Source of the DNA: an uncultured Oligoflexales bacterium
GTDB taxonomy: Bacteria; Bdellovibrionota_B; Oligoflexia; Oligoflexales; JAPPIL01
Length of the DNA stretch: 64,000 bases
Reading direction: 5' to 3'
Assembly: GCA_958296095.1 (NCBI GenBank)
Contig: OY282434.1
Location: 1,084,001 to 1,148,000, forward strand
Every line of letters begins with the position of its first letter. Within the stretch, counting starts at the first letter, position 1. Positions 36,956 to 46,203 of this stretch are shown here, in pieces. A program made the translations under genes and the position numbers. The notes beneath the pieces are model-generated. The model was given only the letters and a program-made list of their open reading frames with translations. It was not told the origin of the DNA and did not search any database.

Positions 36956-38386
36956 ATGAGAAATGCTGGGATTGCTCTTTTGGGAATTTTATTTTCGGTC
37001 GGCTGTGGCTCGGACAACAGTGCACAGCTGACTTCGGTGACCGACATGAGATCGGTGTTGCTGTATCAGCATGTCAAGGCGGATCGCTTCCGCCTGCTAG
37101 CCTGTCCTTATGCGGTTGATCTGGACATTGCCAATGATTGCCGCAATGCTTTTCTTACTCCCGATGGCGATGATTACTACTTCACGGGCATACCTAAGCA
37201 GCCTTGGTTGTTTGCTCCGCCGCACGAGACGGTGAACAAGCTGATGACTGTACCGATCGTTGTAGGAGGAGCGGTAGTGACTTGGGTGGTGTTGCGCAAG
37301 CTACGCGTCAAGATCGCGACCGATGCAGTCAAGAACAAGAAGAAGCCGAGCATCGATGTCCCGCAGGCGAAGACTGTAGACGAGACCGTCGCGGCTACAG
37401 ACGAAGTCGCGGCTACAAGCAAAGTAACTAAGCTCGACGCGAAATCGTATCGTCAGCAGGCTGAAAAATCAAATACAGCCTTACGTTCCCTAGTCGGACG
37501 AATAGAATATCTTGGACAACGTAATTGGTCCCTCACCGGAAAAATACGAGGAGCAGGGGGCGCAGTAAAAAGAGCAATAAAAAAAAGATTTAAAAAAGAG
37601 CAACCGACGGATAGTGTAAGCTATGCACGAGTCGCCGAAGATATCAAGGCAGAGCTGGCTTTTATGAACAGGCAGTTCGAAACTTTGGAGGAGGCGATCG
37701 GCGCTTATAATGAAAGTAGGCGCTATAACGAGATCTTCAAGGATGTCTCATTTTTTGAAAGAATTTATACAATATTTTTTGGAAAACCAAAAGAACCTAG
37801 CGAGATTTTTAATGAATTAAGAGAAAAGTATAGCCAGAAGTTTAAGTCTTTGGCAAGTTTCTTCGAGGACGGAGGAGCACATCGTCGACTCGCGCAGGGA
37901 AAATATGACAAGTTTACGGGCGATATGGAAGCTGTTAGGGAAGTAATCATCCACGGAAAAGCTGTTAGAGACGGAGAAGAAAGCTTTCTGAGGATATTCA
38001 CGCGGCTAATTGAAAATAATAAAGTGGCTGAAAAAATTCGTGCCAGTAATAAAGAATTTATGGAAGGTACTGAGGCAGCCAAAGATCAGGTGAGGCAGAT
38101 TCAGGCTGAGGACAAGGCGAAAAACGAGAATATCCTAGATTATATGATTGCTACAGTTGGTGGCTTGCTCGCGGGCTCTTATCTGCCTGGCAAGATTCCG
38201 CAGCTCGAAGACTACCTGTTTACGAAGCGGGAGTGGAAGAAGATCTTTGCTCGTGACGACAGCTTCAAAAAGCCGCTGAAAGTTGCCGACAGCTACACCG
38301 TTGTCAAAAAATTGGCACGCCACCTGAAGCGCCGAGGCGAAAAGGTTGTGATCAACGAGCAGGTGTTCTTTGGTCTGAAGAATTAA
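36956..38386 (+). CDS. Lipoprotein with TM and long helical domain, unknown function
   Basis: 476 aa. Lipoprotein signal MRNAGIALLGILFSVGC, Cys17 lipidated. A short periplasmic part contains CPYAVDLDIANDC, then a TM (MTVPIVVGGAVVTWVVLRK, about residues 97-115), a Val/Thr-rich linker with a repeated ETVAATDEVAAT element, and a long charged helical region. Near residue 390 a second weak hydrophobic stretch appears (MIATVGGLLAGSYLPG). No family is recognised. Codon use changes: about 37440-38150 is clearly AT-richer (AAA, AAT, TTT) than both ends, so the gene may be mosaic. A strong promoter lies upstream. Confidence 0.7.
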   Translation: MRNAGIALLGILFSVGCGSDNSAQLTSVTDMRSVLLYQHVKADRFRLLACPYAVDLDIANDCRNAFLTPDGDDYYFTGIPKQPWLFAPPHETVNKLMTVPIVVGGAVVTWVVLRKLRVKIATDAVKNKKKPSIDVPQAKTVDETVAATDEVAATSKVTKLDAKSYRQQAEKSNTALRSLVGRIEYLGQRNWSLTGKIRGAGGAVKRAIKKRFKKEQPTDSVSYARVAEDIKAELAFMNRQFETLEEAIGAYNESRRYNEIFKDVSFFERIYTIFFGKPKEPSEIFNELREKYSQKFKSLASFFEDGGAHRRLAQGKYDKFTGDMEAVREVIIHGKAVRDGEESFLRIFTRLIENNKVAEKIRASNKEFMEGTEAAKDQVRQIQAEDKAKNENILDYMIATVGGLLAGSYLPGKIPQLEDYLFTKREWKKIFARDDSFKKPLKVADSYTVVKKLARHLKRRGEKVVINEQVFFGLKN

Positions 38387-38467
38387 GCGCGCCGCAGTTG
38401 GCGGTGCGGTTGTCAATTCAAGTCCATACTGCTAAAATAGAAGAGCTTCTGTGCGAAGGGGTCGGTA

Positions 38468-39568
38468 GTGATCGTTTTCAACAAGGGGAGCACGACGCGG
38501 CAGGCGCACGTCGGCATTCCTTCTGGTCTGTATGAGGAAGAATACGGGCGTGATGGCTTTTACGGGCGTTACGCACATCTCTATCGCACTGCACCACCGG
38601 TAGCTTGGAGCAGGATAGAGGGCAGCCTGCGTCCCCGTTCCTTCGATCTCAATCAGCAGCAGAGCAGCGAGGAGGATTTCGGCGCGTCACGGCGGCTCTA
38701 TCTATCCAATGCTGATTTGCGCATCGAGTTTGCGGTGTTGGGCACGGCAATGCGTTACTATTTTCGCAACGCGGATGGCGACGAGCTTTTTTTCGTGCAC
38801 GAGGGCGGAGGGAGGCTAGAGACTGATTTTGGCGTGCTGACTTACGAGGTGGGTGACTATCTGCTTATTCCTCGCGGCACGGTCTACCGTCTGTTACCAC
38901 AGCAGCGTTCGCGTTTCTTGATCATCGAGTCACGTGGTGAATTGGGTTTTCCAGAGCGTGGCTTGCTTGGCCAGCAGGCCTTGTATGACCCCGCGGTGTT
39001 GCGAGTGCCAGAGTTGGAGGAAATGCAGCCGCCTGCAGGGATCACTGAGTGTGAAATAAAAATCAAGCGTGGCGGTGAGATGAGCAGTGTGTTTTATCCG
39101 CATTGCCCCCTCAATACCGTCGGTTGGAAGGGAACATTGACGGTCTGGCAGCTGAATGTGCGTGACATCAGACCGATTTCTTGTGATCGGGCGCATTTGC
39201 CGCCGTCGGTGCACACGACCTTTGTTACGCCTGCGTTCATCGTTTGCACTTTCTTGCCGCGGCCGCTGGAGAACGGCGACCCTGAGGCGTTGAAAGTGCC
39301 GTTTTTCCACTCTAACATCGACTATGATGAGGTGCTTTTTTATCACGCAGGTGACTTCTTCAGTCGCGTCGGGATCGATACAGGCATGTTGTCCTTTCAT
39401 CCGCAGGGTATCCAGCACGGGCCGCAGCCGCAGGCGTTAGCACGCAACCGCAAGCTAACCCACACGGACGAGACCGCGGTGATGATCGATAGTCGCAATC
39501 CGCTACAGGTTGCAGCTGATGCGGATGTGGTTGAGAACAAAGACTACTGGCGCAGTTGGCAGAGCTAA
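38468..39568 (+). CDS. hmgA: Homogentisate 1,2-dioxygenase (short type)
   Basis: 366 aa, shorter than the usual ~430. It is a double cupin. The Fe(II) site is visible as H281 and the acidic cluster in FHSNIDYDEV, and H317 in HPQGIQHGP. LPPSVHTTF is also conserved. It opens the homogentisate ring to maleylacetoacetate in Phe/Tyr catabolism. The GTG start follows AAGGGG. It is the first gene of a three-gene operon with hpd (27 bp gap) and the Phe hydroxylase. The later steps (isomerase, fumarylacetoacetase) and an aminotransferase are not in the window. Confidence 0.88.
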   Translation: MIVFNKGSTTRQAHVGIPSGLYEEEYGRDGFYGRYAHLYRTAPPVAWSRIEGSLRPRSFDLNQQQSSEEDFGASRRLYLSNADLRIEFAVLGTAMRYYFRNADGDELFFVHEGGGRLETDFGVLTYEVGDYLLIPRGTVYRLLPQQRSRFLIIESRGELGFPERGLLGQQALYDPAVLRVPELEEMQPPAGITECEIKIKRGGEMSSVFYPHCPLNTVGWKGTLTVWQLNVRDIRPISCDRAHLPPSVHTTFVTPAFIVCTFLPRPLENGDPEALKVPFFHSNIDYDEVLFYHAGDFFSRVGIDTGMLSFHPQGIQHGPQPQALARNRKLTHTDETAVMIDSRNPLQVAADADVVENKDYWRSWQS

Positions 39569-39594
39569 GTAGATTAAATAGGGGAAGTTAAACA

Positions 39595-40635
39595 ATGAGC
39601 AATCCTGTAGGGTTAGATGGCATTGAGTTTATCGAGTTTACCACCACCCAGCCGAGCCAATTAGCCTCTCTGTTCACCGAGTTGGGGTTGGTCAATACCA
39701 AGTCGCAGGGGCGGCGGGACATCAGGCTTTACGAGCAAAACCAAGTGCGGTTCGTGCTGAATTGTCGGAAGGATTCTGGGGCACACGCTTTTTGTGGTTT
39801 GCACGGGGCTGGTATCAGTGCCATGGGCTGGCGGGTGAAGGATGCACAGGCAGCACTGGCTGTGGCGGTCAAGAACGGCGCACGGCAGGCAGCGCGGAGC
39901 GATTATCAGCTCGATGGGCAGGACGTGCCTGCGATCGAGGGCATTGGCGACAGTCTGATCTACTTCATCGATGCTTATCAGGATAAGCACATGTATCACC
40001 GCCTTGGTTTTGAGCCTGAGGATAGCACGAGGGTGCTCAACAATATGGGCTTTGTGGTAGTCGACCATCTTACCAACAACGTTTATCAGGGCAAGTTGCA
40101 GGAGTGGTCTGACTTTTATCAGCGCATCTTTGGTTTCGTCGAGATCAGATACTTTGATATTCGTGGCGAGCAGACGGGTTTGAAGTCCTTTGCCTTGCGC
40201 TCGCCGTGCGGCAAATTCTGCATTCCTATCAACGAAGGCACAGAGGAAAAATCGCAGATCAACGAGTTCCTCGCTGAGTATAAGGGGGAGGGAGTGCAGC
40301 ACATTGCCCTGTTAACCGAGAACATTCTCGCGACACTGCGCAACTTGCAGAGCTCTTCGATCGAGATGCTGGAGATGTATCCCGAATACTACGACGATGT
40401 TTTTACACGCGTGCCGAATGTGCGTGAGGATCATGCCGAAATTAAAAAATTCAACGTGTTGGCTGACGGCGATGCTCAGGGTTATCTGTTACAAATTTTT
40501 ACCAAGAATGTCATCGGCCCGATCTTCTTTGAGATTATCCAGCGAGAGAACAATCTTTCTTTTGGCGAAGGTAATTTCGGTGCGTTGTTTCGTGCCATTG
40601 AGCTTGACCAGAAGAAGCGTGGTTTCCTCGACTGA
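39595..40635 (+). CDS. hpd: 4-hydroxyphenylpyruvate dioxygenase
   Basis: 346 aa, standard two-domain vicinal-oxygen-chelate protein. The facial triad can be placed at H158 (VVDHLTNNV), H236 (GVQHIALLT) and E313 (FFEIIQRE). The C-terminal NFGALFRAIE is also conserved. It converts 4-hydroxyphenylpyruvate to homogentisate, feeding HmgA. In Legionella the equivalent (Lly) causes pigment and hemolysis; whether this holds here is unknown. The ATG has AGGGGAAG upstream. It lies between hmgA and the Phe hydroxylase gene. Confidence 0.94.
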   Translation: MSNPVGLDGIEFIEFTTTQPSQLASLFTELGLVNTKSQGRRDIRLYEQNQVRFVLNCRKDSGAHAFCGLHGAGISAMGWRVKDAQAALAVAVKNGARQAARSDYQLDGQDVPAIEGIGDSLIYFIDAYQDKHMYHRLGFEPEDSTRVLNNMGFVVVDHLTNNVYQGKLQEWSDFYQRIFGFVEIRYFDIRGEQTGLKSFALRSPCGKFCIPINEGTEEKSQINEFLAEYKGEGVQHIALLTENILATLRNLQSSSIEMLEMYPEYYDDVFTRVPNVREDHAEIKKFNVLADGDAQGYLLQIFTKNVIGPIFFEIIQRENNLSFGEGNFGALFRAIELDQKKRGFLD

Positions 40636-40655
40636 CGGTTAGGAGGCCGATAGCT

Positions 40656-42356
40656 GTGCTAGAGACCTACAACAGGCTGCCCAACTTTTTGCAGAACTAC
40701 TGCGCGGTGCAGTATTACGAGCGTTATACGGCACAGGATCAAGCGGTGTGGCGTTATGCCCTGCAGCAGTTGGTCGATTTTCTCAGTCGTCATGCGGTGG
40801 CGGTCTATCGTCATGGCCTACGTAAGACGGGCATTTCGTTGGAGGAAATTCCTCGTATTGACAACATGGATCGGGTGCTGGCTGAATTTGGTTGGGGTGC
40901 AGCCGCGGTTGAGGGTTTTATTCCGCCGATTATTTTTTTGGAATTTCAGGCACGGCGCGTGTTGCCGATTGCCGTTGATATTCGGCGTTTCGCCCATCTT
41001 TCCTATACACCCGCGCCTGACATCATTCACGAGGCGGCAGGGCATGCCCCGATTATTGCTGACCCAGAGTATGCTGAATACTTGACCCGTTATGCAGAGT
41101 TGGCACAGAAGGCAATTTTTTCCGACCACGACATACGTCTGTATGAGGCGATCCGTTATTTGTCGGACATCAAGGAGATGCGCGGGGTCAGCCCAGAGAT
41201 GGTCGCGGCCGCGCAGGAACGACTCGATCGAGTGACGGCAGAGAAGGCAGAGGTGTCAGAGGCGGGCAAGGTGGCACGGCTTTATTGGTGGACGGCGGAG
41301 TATGGTTTAGTGGGGTCTTTGTCGGCACCGCGTCTGTATGGGGCGGGCCTGTTGTCGTCGGTGATGGAGAGCAAGAGTTGTTTGGGTGCTGAGGTGCGCA
41401 AAATTCCATTGTCTAAGGATGCGGTGGAAGTGGCTTATGACATTACCGAGCCGCAACCGCAGCTTTTTGTGGCGCGTGATTTTGCTGATCTGCATCAGAC
41501 TTTGTCTGCGGTTGAAAAAGACATGTCCTATAAACTTGGGGGCACGGAAGGTTTACGACGCGCCAAAAAATCGCTGACGATCAATACTTACCAGCTCGAT
41601 TCGGGGTTGCAGGTTTCAGGACGTTTAACGCATTTCGTGGGCGATGGCGAGGGTGGGGTGAGTTTTCTGCGTTTGCGAGGGCGATGTCAGTTCAGCGTTG
41701 CACATCGTCAACTAACGGCACAGGGCAGTGCACGGCATCGAGATGGTTGCCGTATTTTGTTGGGGCGTTTTGCTGCGTTACCAGACAAGCGACCTTGGCT
41801 GCTGAGTAACGATGATTTGCAACGGCTGGGAGTGCAAGTTGGACATCGTGTGCGTGTAGCCTTGACGGGCGGTTGTGCTATCGAGGGGGTGGTGTTGCGC
41901 TGGTATCGGCAGGAAGGGCATTTGCTTTACATCACCTGGGCGGATTTCAAAATCACGCGCGGGGCGCGTATCTTGCAGGCGGCTACGGATGCAGAGTTTG
42001 ATCTGCCGATTGGCAGTGCGGTCGTGTCGGTGTTTGGCGGCCCCGCCGATCGGGAGGCGTTTGGGTCTTACAGTATCGGCAAAGCTTCAAGTTGTCCCCG
42101 CCCGGTGGCAGAATTTTCTGAACGCGAGCGCAAGCTGTTCGCACTCTACGAGGCGGTGCGTGCCTTGCGTCTCGAAGGTGCGGCGGACGCACAGGTGTTT
42201 AGGGACCGCGCTGAGCAGATTGCTGCATCGTATCCCGAACAGTGGTTGCTCGCCTTGGAATTGCACGAAGCGGCTGAACTGCACGGCGTAGACGCAGGTG
42301 CGAAGTGGCGGCAAGATTTACAACAACTAGCCAGCCATCCCCCAGCCGCAGCCTAA
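40656..42356 (+). CDS. Phenylalanine 4-hydroxylase, long type with extra C-terminal domain
   Basis: 566 aa. The first ~270 residues are a biopterin-dependent aromatic amino acid hydroxylase: Fe ligands H125 and H130 in HEAAGH and E215 in WWTAEYGLVG, with ARLYGAGLLSS near the pterin site. It would convert Phe to Tyr. The normal proteobacterial PhhA is about 270-300 aa. Here a further ~290 residues follow (two beta-rich portions and a helical tail ERERKLFALYEAVRALR), as in the long-type enzymes known from Bacteroidetes and some delta-proteobacteria. The GTG start has AGGAGG 9 nt upstream. It is the last gene of the operon. Confidence 0.88.
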   Translation: MLETYNRLPNFLQNYCAVQYYERYTAQDQAVWRYALQQLVDFLSRHAVAVYRHGLRKTGISLEEIPRIDNMDRVLAEFGWGAAAVEGFIPPIIFLEFQARRVLPIAVDIRRFAHLSYTPAPDIIHEAAGHAPIIADPEYAEYLTRYAELAQKAIFSDHDIRLYEAIRYLSDIKEMRGVSPEMVAAAQERLDRVTAEKAEVSEAGKVARLYWWTAEYGLVGSLSAPRLYGAGLLSSVMESKSCLGAEVRKIPLSKDAVEVAYDITEPQPQLFVARDFADLHQTLSAVEKDMSYKLGGTEGLRRAKKSLTINTYQLDSGLQVSGRLTHFVGDGEGGVSFLRLRGRCQFSVAHRQLTAQGSARHRDGCRILLGRFAALPDKRPWLLSNDDLQRLGVQVGHRVRVALTGGCAIEGVVLRWYRQEGHLLYITWADFKITRGARILQAATDAEFDLPIGSAVVSVFGGPADREAFGSYSIGKASSCPRPVAEFSERERKLFALYEAVRALRLEGAADAQVFRDRAEQIAASYPEQWLLALELHEAAELHGVDAGAKWRQDLQQLASHPPAAA

Positions 42357-42419
42357 TCTACATAACGCGAATATCGGGTTTTTTTCAGGGGGTCACTACA
42401 CTCAAGTTCTTGCTCGGCA

Positions 42420-43005
42420 AGGCGCGAGTGGAGCTAGAAAGCGGCAAAAAAGCCGCTCACAGCGAGCGATACAAAGAGCAACGCACACGAGCAGAGCCAC
42501 TACTTAGCCCGTACCTCCGTTATCTTGGCACGGCGCAGTGGAGCTAGCAAGCGGCAAAAAAGCCGCTCAGCGAGAAACTCGCCCTGAGCATGTATAAGCA
42601 CATGCTTTATCTGAAAGCATAATCTGACAGCAATATGGCAATATCTGTGGTCGAGTTTTCGCACGGTCTTGCCGTGCCGTTCATGAAGCTCTCGGTGGGC
42701 AGGCTTGAACGCAAGAGCCGAGGAGCCTGAGAACAAGCCCGAACGCAATACAGGGAGATATGAGAACATGCAGCGAGCTAGAAAGCGAGCGATACAAAAA
42801 GCATCGCGCAGCGATGAGCTAGGAAGCGAGCGATACAAAAAGCAGCGCGCCACGGCGCTCTCGGTCGGCAAGAGGTGGGGGTAACCTCCGAGAGGTCTGA
42901 GGGCAAGCAGAGAGAGCATGCAGAGTGGCCTGAGCGCAAGGAGCGAGCTAGAAAGCGAGCGTTACAAAAAAGCCTCGTAGAGCGAGCGATACAAAAAGCA
43001 GCGTG
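42420..43005 (+). repeat. Interspersed repeat block 7
   Basis: About 590 bp after the aromatic operon. It opens with GAGCTAGAAAGCGGCAAAAAAGCCGC, has one core-type unit with a right arm CTCTCGGTGGGCAGG near 42691, and then GAGCTAGGAAGCGAGCGATAC modules. A second right-arm fragment (CTCTCGGTCGGCAAGAGG) lies at 42860. The final 45 bp recur before the second copy of the kinase-like gene. No gene is seen. Confidence 0.87.
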
Positions 43006-43191
43006 CCCCCGCAGAGTGGGATTCATATTCACCGCAGTCTCCTTTTTTTGTTTTTTTCGAGTATACAGAAAGGTTTACCGCTATTCATTTCATTCCAAGT
43101 AATATCTGTTATTTTTCAATGTATATTTTGGTAAAATAGGATTTTATGGCTAAAATTCTTGTCTGGTTAGGTAGATATGCGAAACCCGATA

Positions 43192-43301
43192 TTCGCGTTA
43201 CTTATCATATAACAACGCACTTTTTAATAGTAATATCTACATGTTATGTAAAAATGCATTTTTTTATTGAAAATATCTACATACCATGTAACGATGCGCC
43301 G
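43192..43301 (+). promoter_or_regulatory. Three 40-bp direct repeats upstream of the first kinase-like gene
   Basis: Units start at 43192, 43232 and 43272; the last two begin AATATCTACAT. A core near ATGTAACAATGC is shared, followed by a T-run in the first two. They end about 36 bp before the ATG at 43337. Regular 40-bp spacing (about four helical turns) suggests binding sites for a regulator on one DNA face. The same array is at 46059-46168. Confidence 0.55.
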
Positions 43302-43336
43302 TCTCTGTAGCATTGGTTTTACATAGGAGATTTTAT

Positions 43337-45031
43337 ATGGGATGCCGCATTAGAATAAGCGCAATGATAGTCATACTCGCCTGGGCTAGCACGTCTTTTG
43401 CGCAAGAATCGGACAACGAAGACCAGCCTAAGCGCGATTTTTTCAAGACGGCGGCAGTCGTGGCCGGTACCGTGCTAGCAATTGTCGGTGGTTACAAGTT
43501 TATCAAACACATCGACAAGAAGGCATTACGAGAAGCTGTAGAGGAAGCTCATAAGCAAGCAGAAGCAGCTGAGCAAGCATTGCGAGGAAAACTAGCAGGA
43601 GTTAGTAAGCAAGCTAAAGAAGATGAGCAGGCATTGCGAGGAAAACTAGCAGGAGCTCGTAAGCAAGCTGAAGAAGCTGAGCAGGCATTGCAAACAGAAC
43701 TAGAAGCAGCACATAAGCAGGCGGAAGATCTACGCAGAGCCAACGACATCCTCACAGTTGAAGCAGATGCTGCGGCAGTTGCTAGACAGCATGCTGAGGT
43801 TATTAAACGCGGCGAGGCTTTGCAGCAGCGAGCAAGACAGGGCGAAAAGCTGAGTGCCGCAGAGTTGCAGGCTATCTACGAGGGGCGGGTGGCAGCCTTA
43901 GCAGTTGAAAAAGCAGAAAAAATAACCGCTATACACAAGCAATATCCTGATAACTACTCGCCTGAAGACATAGCTGCAGCAGTGCAGCGACGGGATGAAG
44001 AGCTCTCCCATGTTAACAGTATTTCGCGGAAACCTTATGATATAGAACAGGAGTTTATCGCCAAGTACCCGAGGTATGCGGCCATTGAAAAACTTGAAGC
44101 TAAATATCAGCGAGATCTTAACAGGTGGAACGAGATATACGACGTTGCCAAAGATTTAACCGACGGTGTGCCTGTCATGCGATACGGCCGTGAGTTTACT
44201 GACAAGATGTCAGCAATTATCAACGCCACATCGATTGCCACTGACTTATCTGACTTAGTAAAAGTTGGCAACCTGCAAGAAGTTGTGTGGAGATTAGATG
44301 AAGGCGGTTTCGCCACTGAGGCTACGGCGATGAAAAAACTGATTGAAGATATGCTCACCAACGCGAAAATAGTCAGCCAGGACGACCAAGCCCTGTCCAT
44401 AGGAGCAACCAAGCCTATGTTGCTTGAATTCGACAGTGGTTTAAGAGGAGTGTTTAAAGGTGACTACGGAAGATATGAATGGAAGTCACGGTATGACTGG
44501 CCGGCGCGAGAGGTAGCTGCATACCGATTTGATCAGTTGATAGGATTGAATATCTTTCCAATTACCGTGCCGCGCCGAATGGATGGTTATCAAGGCAGTG
44601 GTTCAGTGCAGCTGTTTATCGATGGTGCTAACGGCGATTTCCGCCGACAATACGTCAACTATGCTGAACTGATCGGTAAAGACCTCCCTGAAGTAGACAT
44701 AGACAACGCAAAAAGAAAGACTTTTTTTATGCTAACGCTGAATGGTGATGGCCATCCTGTCAACACTCTTGTACCTATCTCAGGCAGAGCCATAAAGATC
44801 GATGCTCACATAGCCTTTTCCCAAGAAAGTTATAGTGTCGGCAATCTTAAAGAAAATATTGGAAAGTACTACCTGGACGATGACTTTATCGCGCGACTGG
44901 ATAGCATCACCCGTGAACAGCTAGAGGCAATCTTTCAGCCACTGTTTAAAACTGAATACGTTGACATAGTGGATAGACTGCACAAGACCATTCACAACTA
45001 CGTGGCTGCAGCAAGACAACTAGCTGAGTGA
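43337..45031 (+). CDS. Exported coiled-coil protein with Fam20C/HipA-like kinase-type C-terminal domain (copy 1)
   Basis: 564 aa from ATG 43337 (AGGAGA 6 nt upstream). Order: signal peptide (ISAMIVILAWASTSFA), short acidic linker, TM (FKTAAVVAGTVLAIVGGYKFI), coiled coil with repeated KQAEEAEQALRGKLAGA-type units (residues about 65-160), a helical middle, then a kinase-like region. In that region I see GVFKGD (candidate ATP lysine K374), REVAAYRFDQLIGLN (candidate Glu), GSGSVQLFID, NGDGHPVN (D471, H473, N476) and KIDAHIAF (D489). This order resembles Fam20C/four-jointed and HipA-like kinases. The similarity is from memory of motifs, not a search. It has a tandem paralogue 2867 bp away. Confidence 0.65.
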   Translation: MGCRIRISAMIVILAWASTSFAQESDNEDQPKRDFFKTAAVVAGTVLAIVGGYKFIKHIDKKALREAVEEAHKQAEAAEQALRGKLAGVSKQAKEDEQALRGKLAGARKQAEEAEQALQTELEAAHKQAEDLRRANDILTVEADAAAVARQHAEVIKRGEALQQRARQGEKLSAAELQAIYEGRVAALAVEKAEKITAIHKQYPDNYSPEDIAAAVQRRDEELSHVNSISRKPYDIEQEFIAKYPRYAAIEKLEAKYQRDLNRWNEIYDVAKDLTDGVPVMRYGREFTDKMSAIINATSIATDLSDLVKVGNLQEVVWRLDEGGFATEATAMKKLIEDMLTNAKIVSQDDQALSIGATKPMLLEFDSGLRGVFKGDYGRYEWKSRYDWPAREVAAYRFDQLIGLNIFPITVPRRMDGYQGSGSVQLFIDGANGDFRRQYVNYAELIGKDLPEVDIDNAKRKTFFMLTLNGDGHPVNTLVPISGRAIKIDAHIAFSQESYSVGNLKENIGKYYLDDDFIARLDSITREQLEAIFQPLFKTEYVDIVDRLHKTIHNYVAAARQLAE

Positions 45032-45039
45032 GGGGTTGA

Positions 45040-45870
45040 TGGCAGTTTCCGCACGAGATTTACTTATCCACAGCCCCAAAGGTGGAAGGAGCTGGCAGGA
45101 GTGGAGACGGGCTACTAGACGACAGGGGGTCGATGTCCGTCGGCAAGAGGTGGGGGACAAAGAGCTAGCGGAGAACAGGCCCTACTTAGCACAAACCTCC
45201 GTTATCTTGGCACGGCGTAGACCTACCGAGAAACTCTCCTTGAGTTAAGTGTAAGCACATGCCTTGTGCAAAGAAATAACCTGAATGCAATCGCGAGAGG
45301 TATGAGCGCAAGCAGCGAGCTAGCAAGCGAGCGATACAGAAAGCCGCAGCGCAGCGCACGGTCTTGCCGTGCCGTTCATGGAGCTCTCTGTGAGCAAGAG
45401 GTGTGGGCAACCGCGAGAAGCCTGAGGACACTTGAACGCAAGAGCGAGGGGGCAAAGATACCACTTAGTTAGCACAGACCTCCGTTATCTTGGCACGGCA
45501 CAGACCTGCCGAGAAACTCACCCTGAGTAGGTATGTGCACATGCCTTGTGCAAAAGCATAATCTGAACGCGATATCAAGAGGTCTGAGTGCAAGCAGCGA
45601 GCTAGGAAGCGAGCGTTACAAAAAGCCGCAGCGCAGCGCACGGTCTCGCTCTGCCGTTCATGGAGCTCTATGGTAGGCAAGCCTGAGCGCAATAACGAGA
45701 GGTTTGAGCACAAGCAGAGAGACCTAAGGGCAAGCTTGAACGCAATAGCGAGTGGTCTGAGGCAAGGAGCGAGCTAGCAAGCGAGCGTTACAAAGAGCAT
45801 CGCGTAGCGATGAGCTAGAAAGCGAGCGTTACAAAAAAGCCTCGTAGAGCGAGCGATACAAAAAGCAGCG
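45040..45870 (+). repeat. Interspersed repeat block 8
   Basis: About 830 bp between the two kinase-like genes. Core units have left arms CTACCGAGAAACTC near 45228 and CTGCCGAGAAACTC near 45509; right arms are degraded (CTCTCTGTGAGCAAG at 45384, CTCTATGGTAGGCAAG at 45666). GAGCTAGGAAGCGAGCG modules are also present. The first 150 bp after the stop is not repeat-like, holds one TTATCCACA motif at 45064, and shows no convincing gene. Confidence 0.85.
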
Positions 45871-46058
45871 TGCCCCCGCAGAGTGGGATTCATATTCACC
45901 GCAGTCTCCTTTTTTTGTTTTTTTCGAGTATACAGAAAGGTTTACCGCTATTCATTTCATTCCAAGTAATATCTGTGATTTTTCAATGTATATTTTGGCA
46001 AAATAGGATTTTATGGCTAAAATTCTTGTCTGGTTAGGTAGATATGCGAAACCCGATA

Positions 46059-46168
46059 TTCGCGTTACTTATCATGTAACAACTCACTTTTTATTAGTAA
46101 TATCTACATATTATGTAACAATGCATTTTTTTATTGAAAATATCTACACACCATGTAACAATGCGCCG
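46059..46168 (+). promoter_or_regulatory. Three 40-bp direct repeats upstream of the second kinase-like gene
   Basis: This is the exact counterpart of 43192-43301 at an offset of 2867 bp. The three cores read ATGTAACAACTC, ATGTAACAATGC and ATGTAACAATGC, closer to each other than in the first copy. The surrounding ~330 bp is also nearly identical in both places. Confidence 0.55.
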
Positions 46169-46203
46169 TCTCTGTAGCATTGGTTTTACATAGGAGATTT
46201 TAT

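Noticed and set aside
45064-45072. DnaA box TTATCCACA
   Set aside because: A single perfect site within otherwise ordinary sequence; one near-match (TTATCAACA near 34365) lies far away. Not evidence for an origin.
45036-45248. Small ORF after the first kinase-like gene
   Set aside because: Its second half is repeat module sequence, and no homology or good ribosome site is present.
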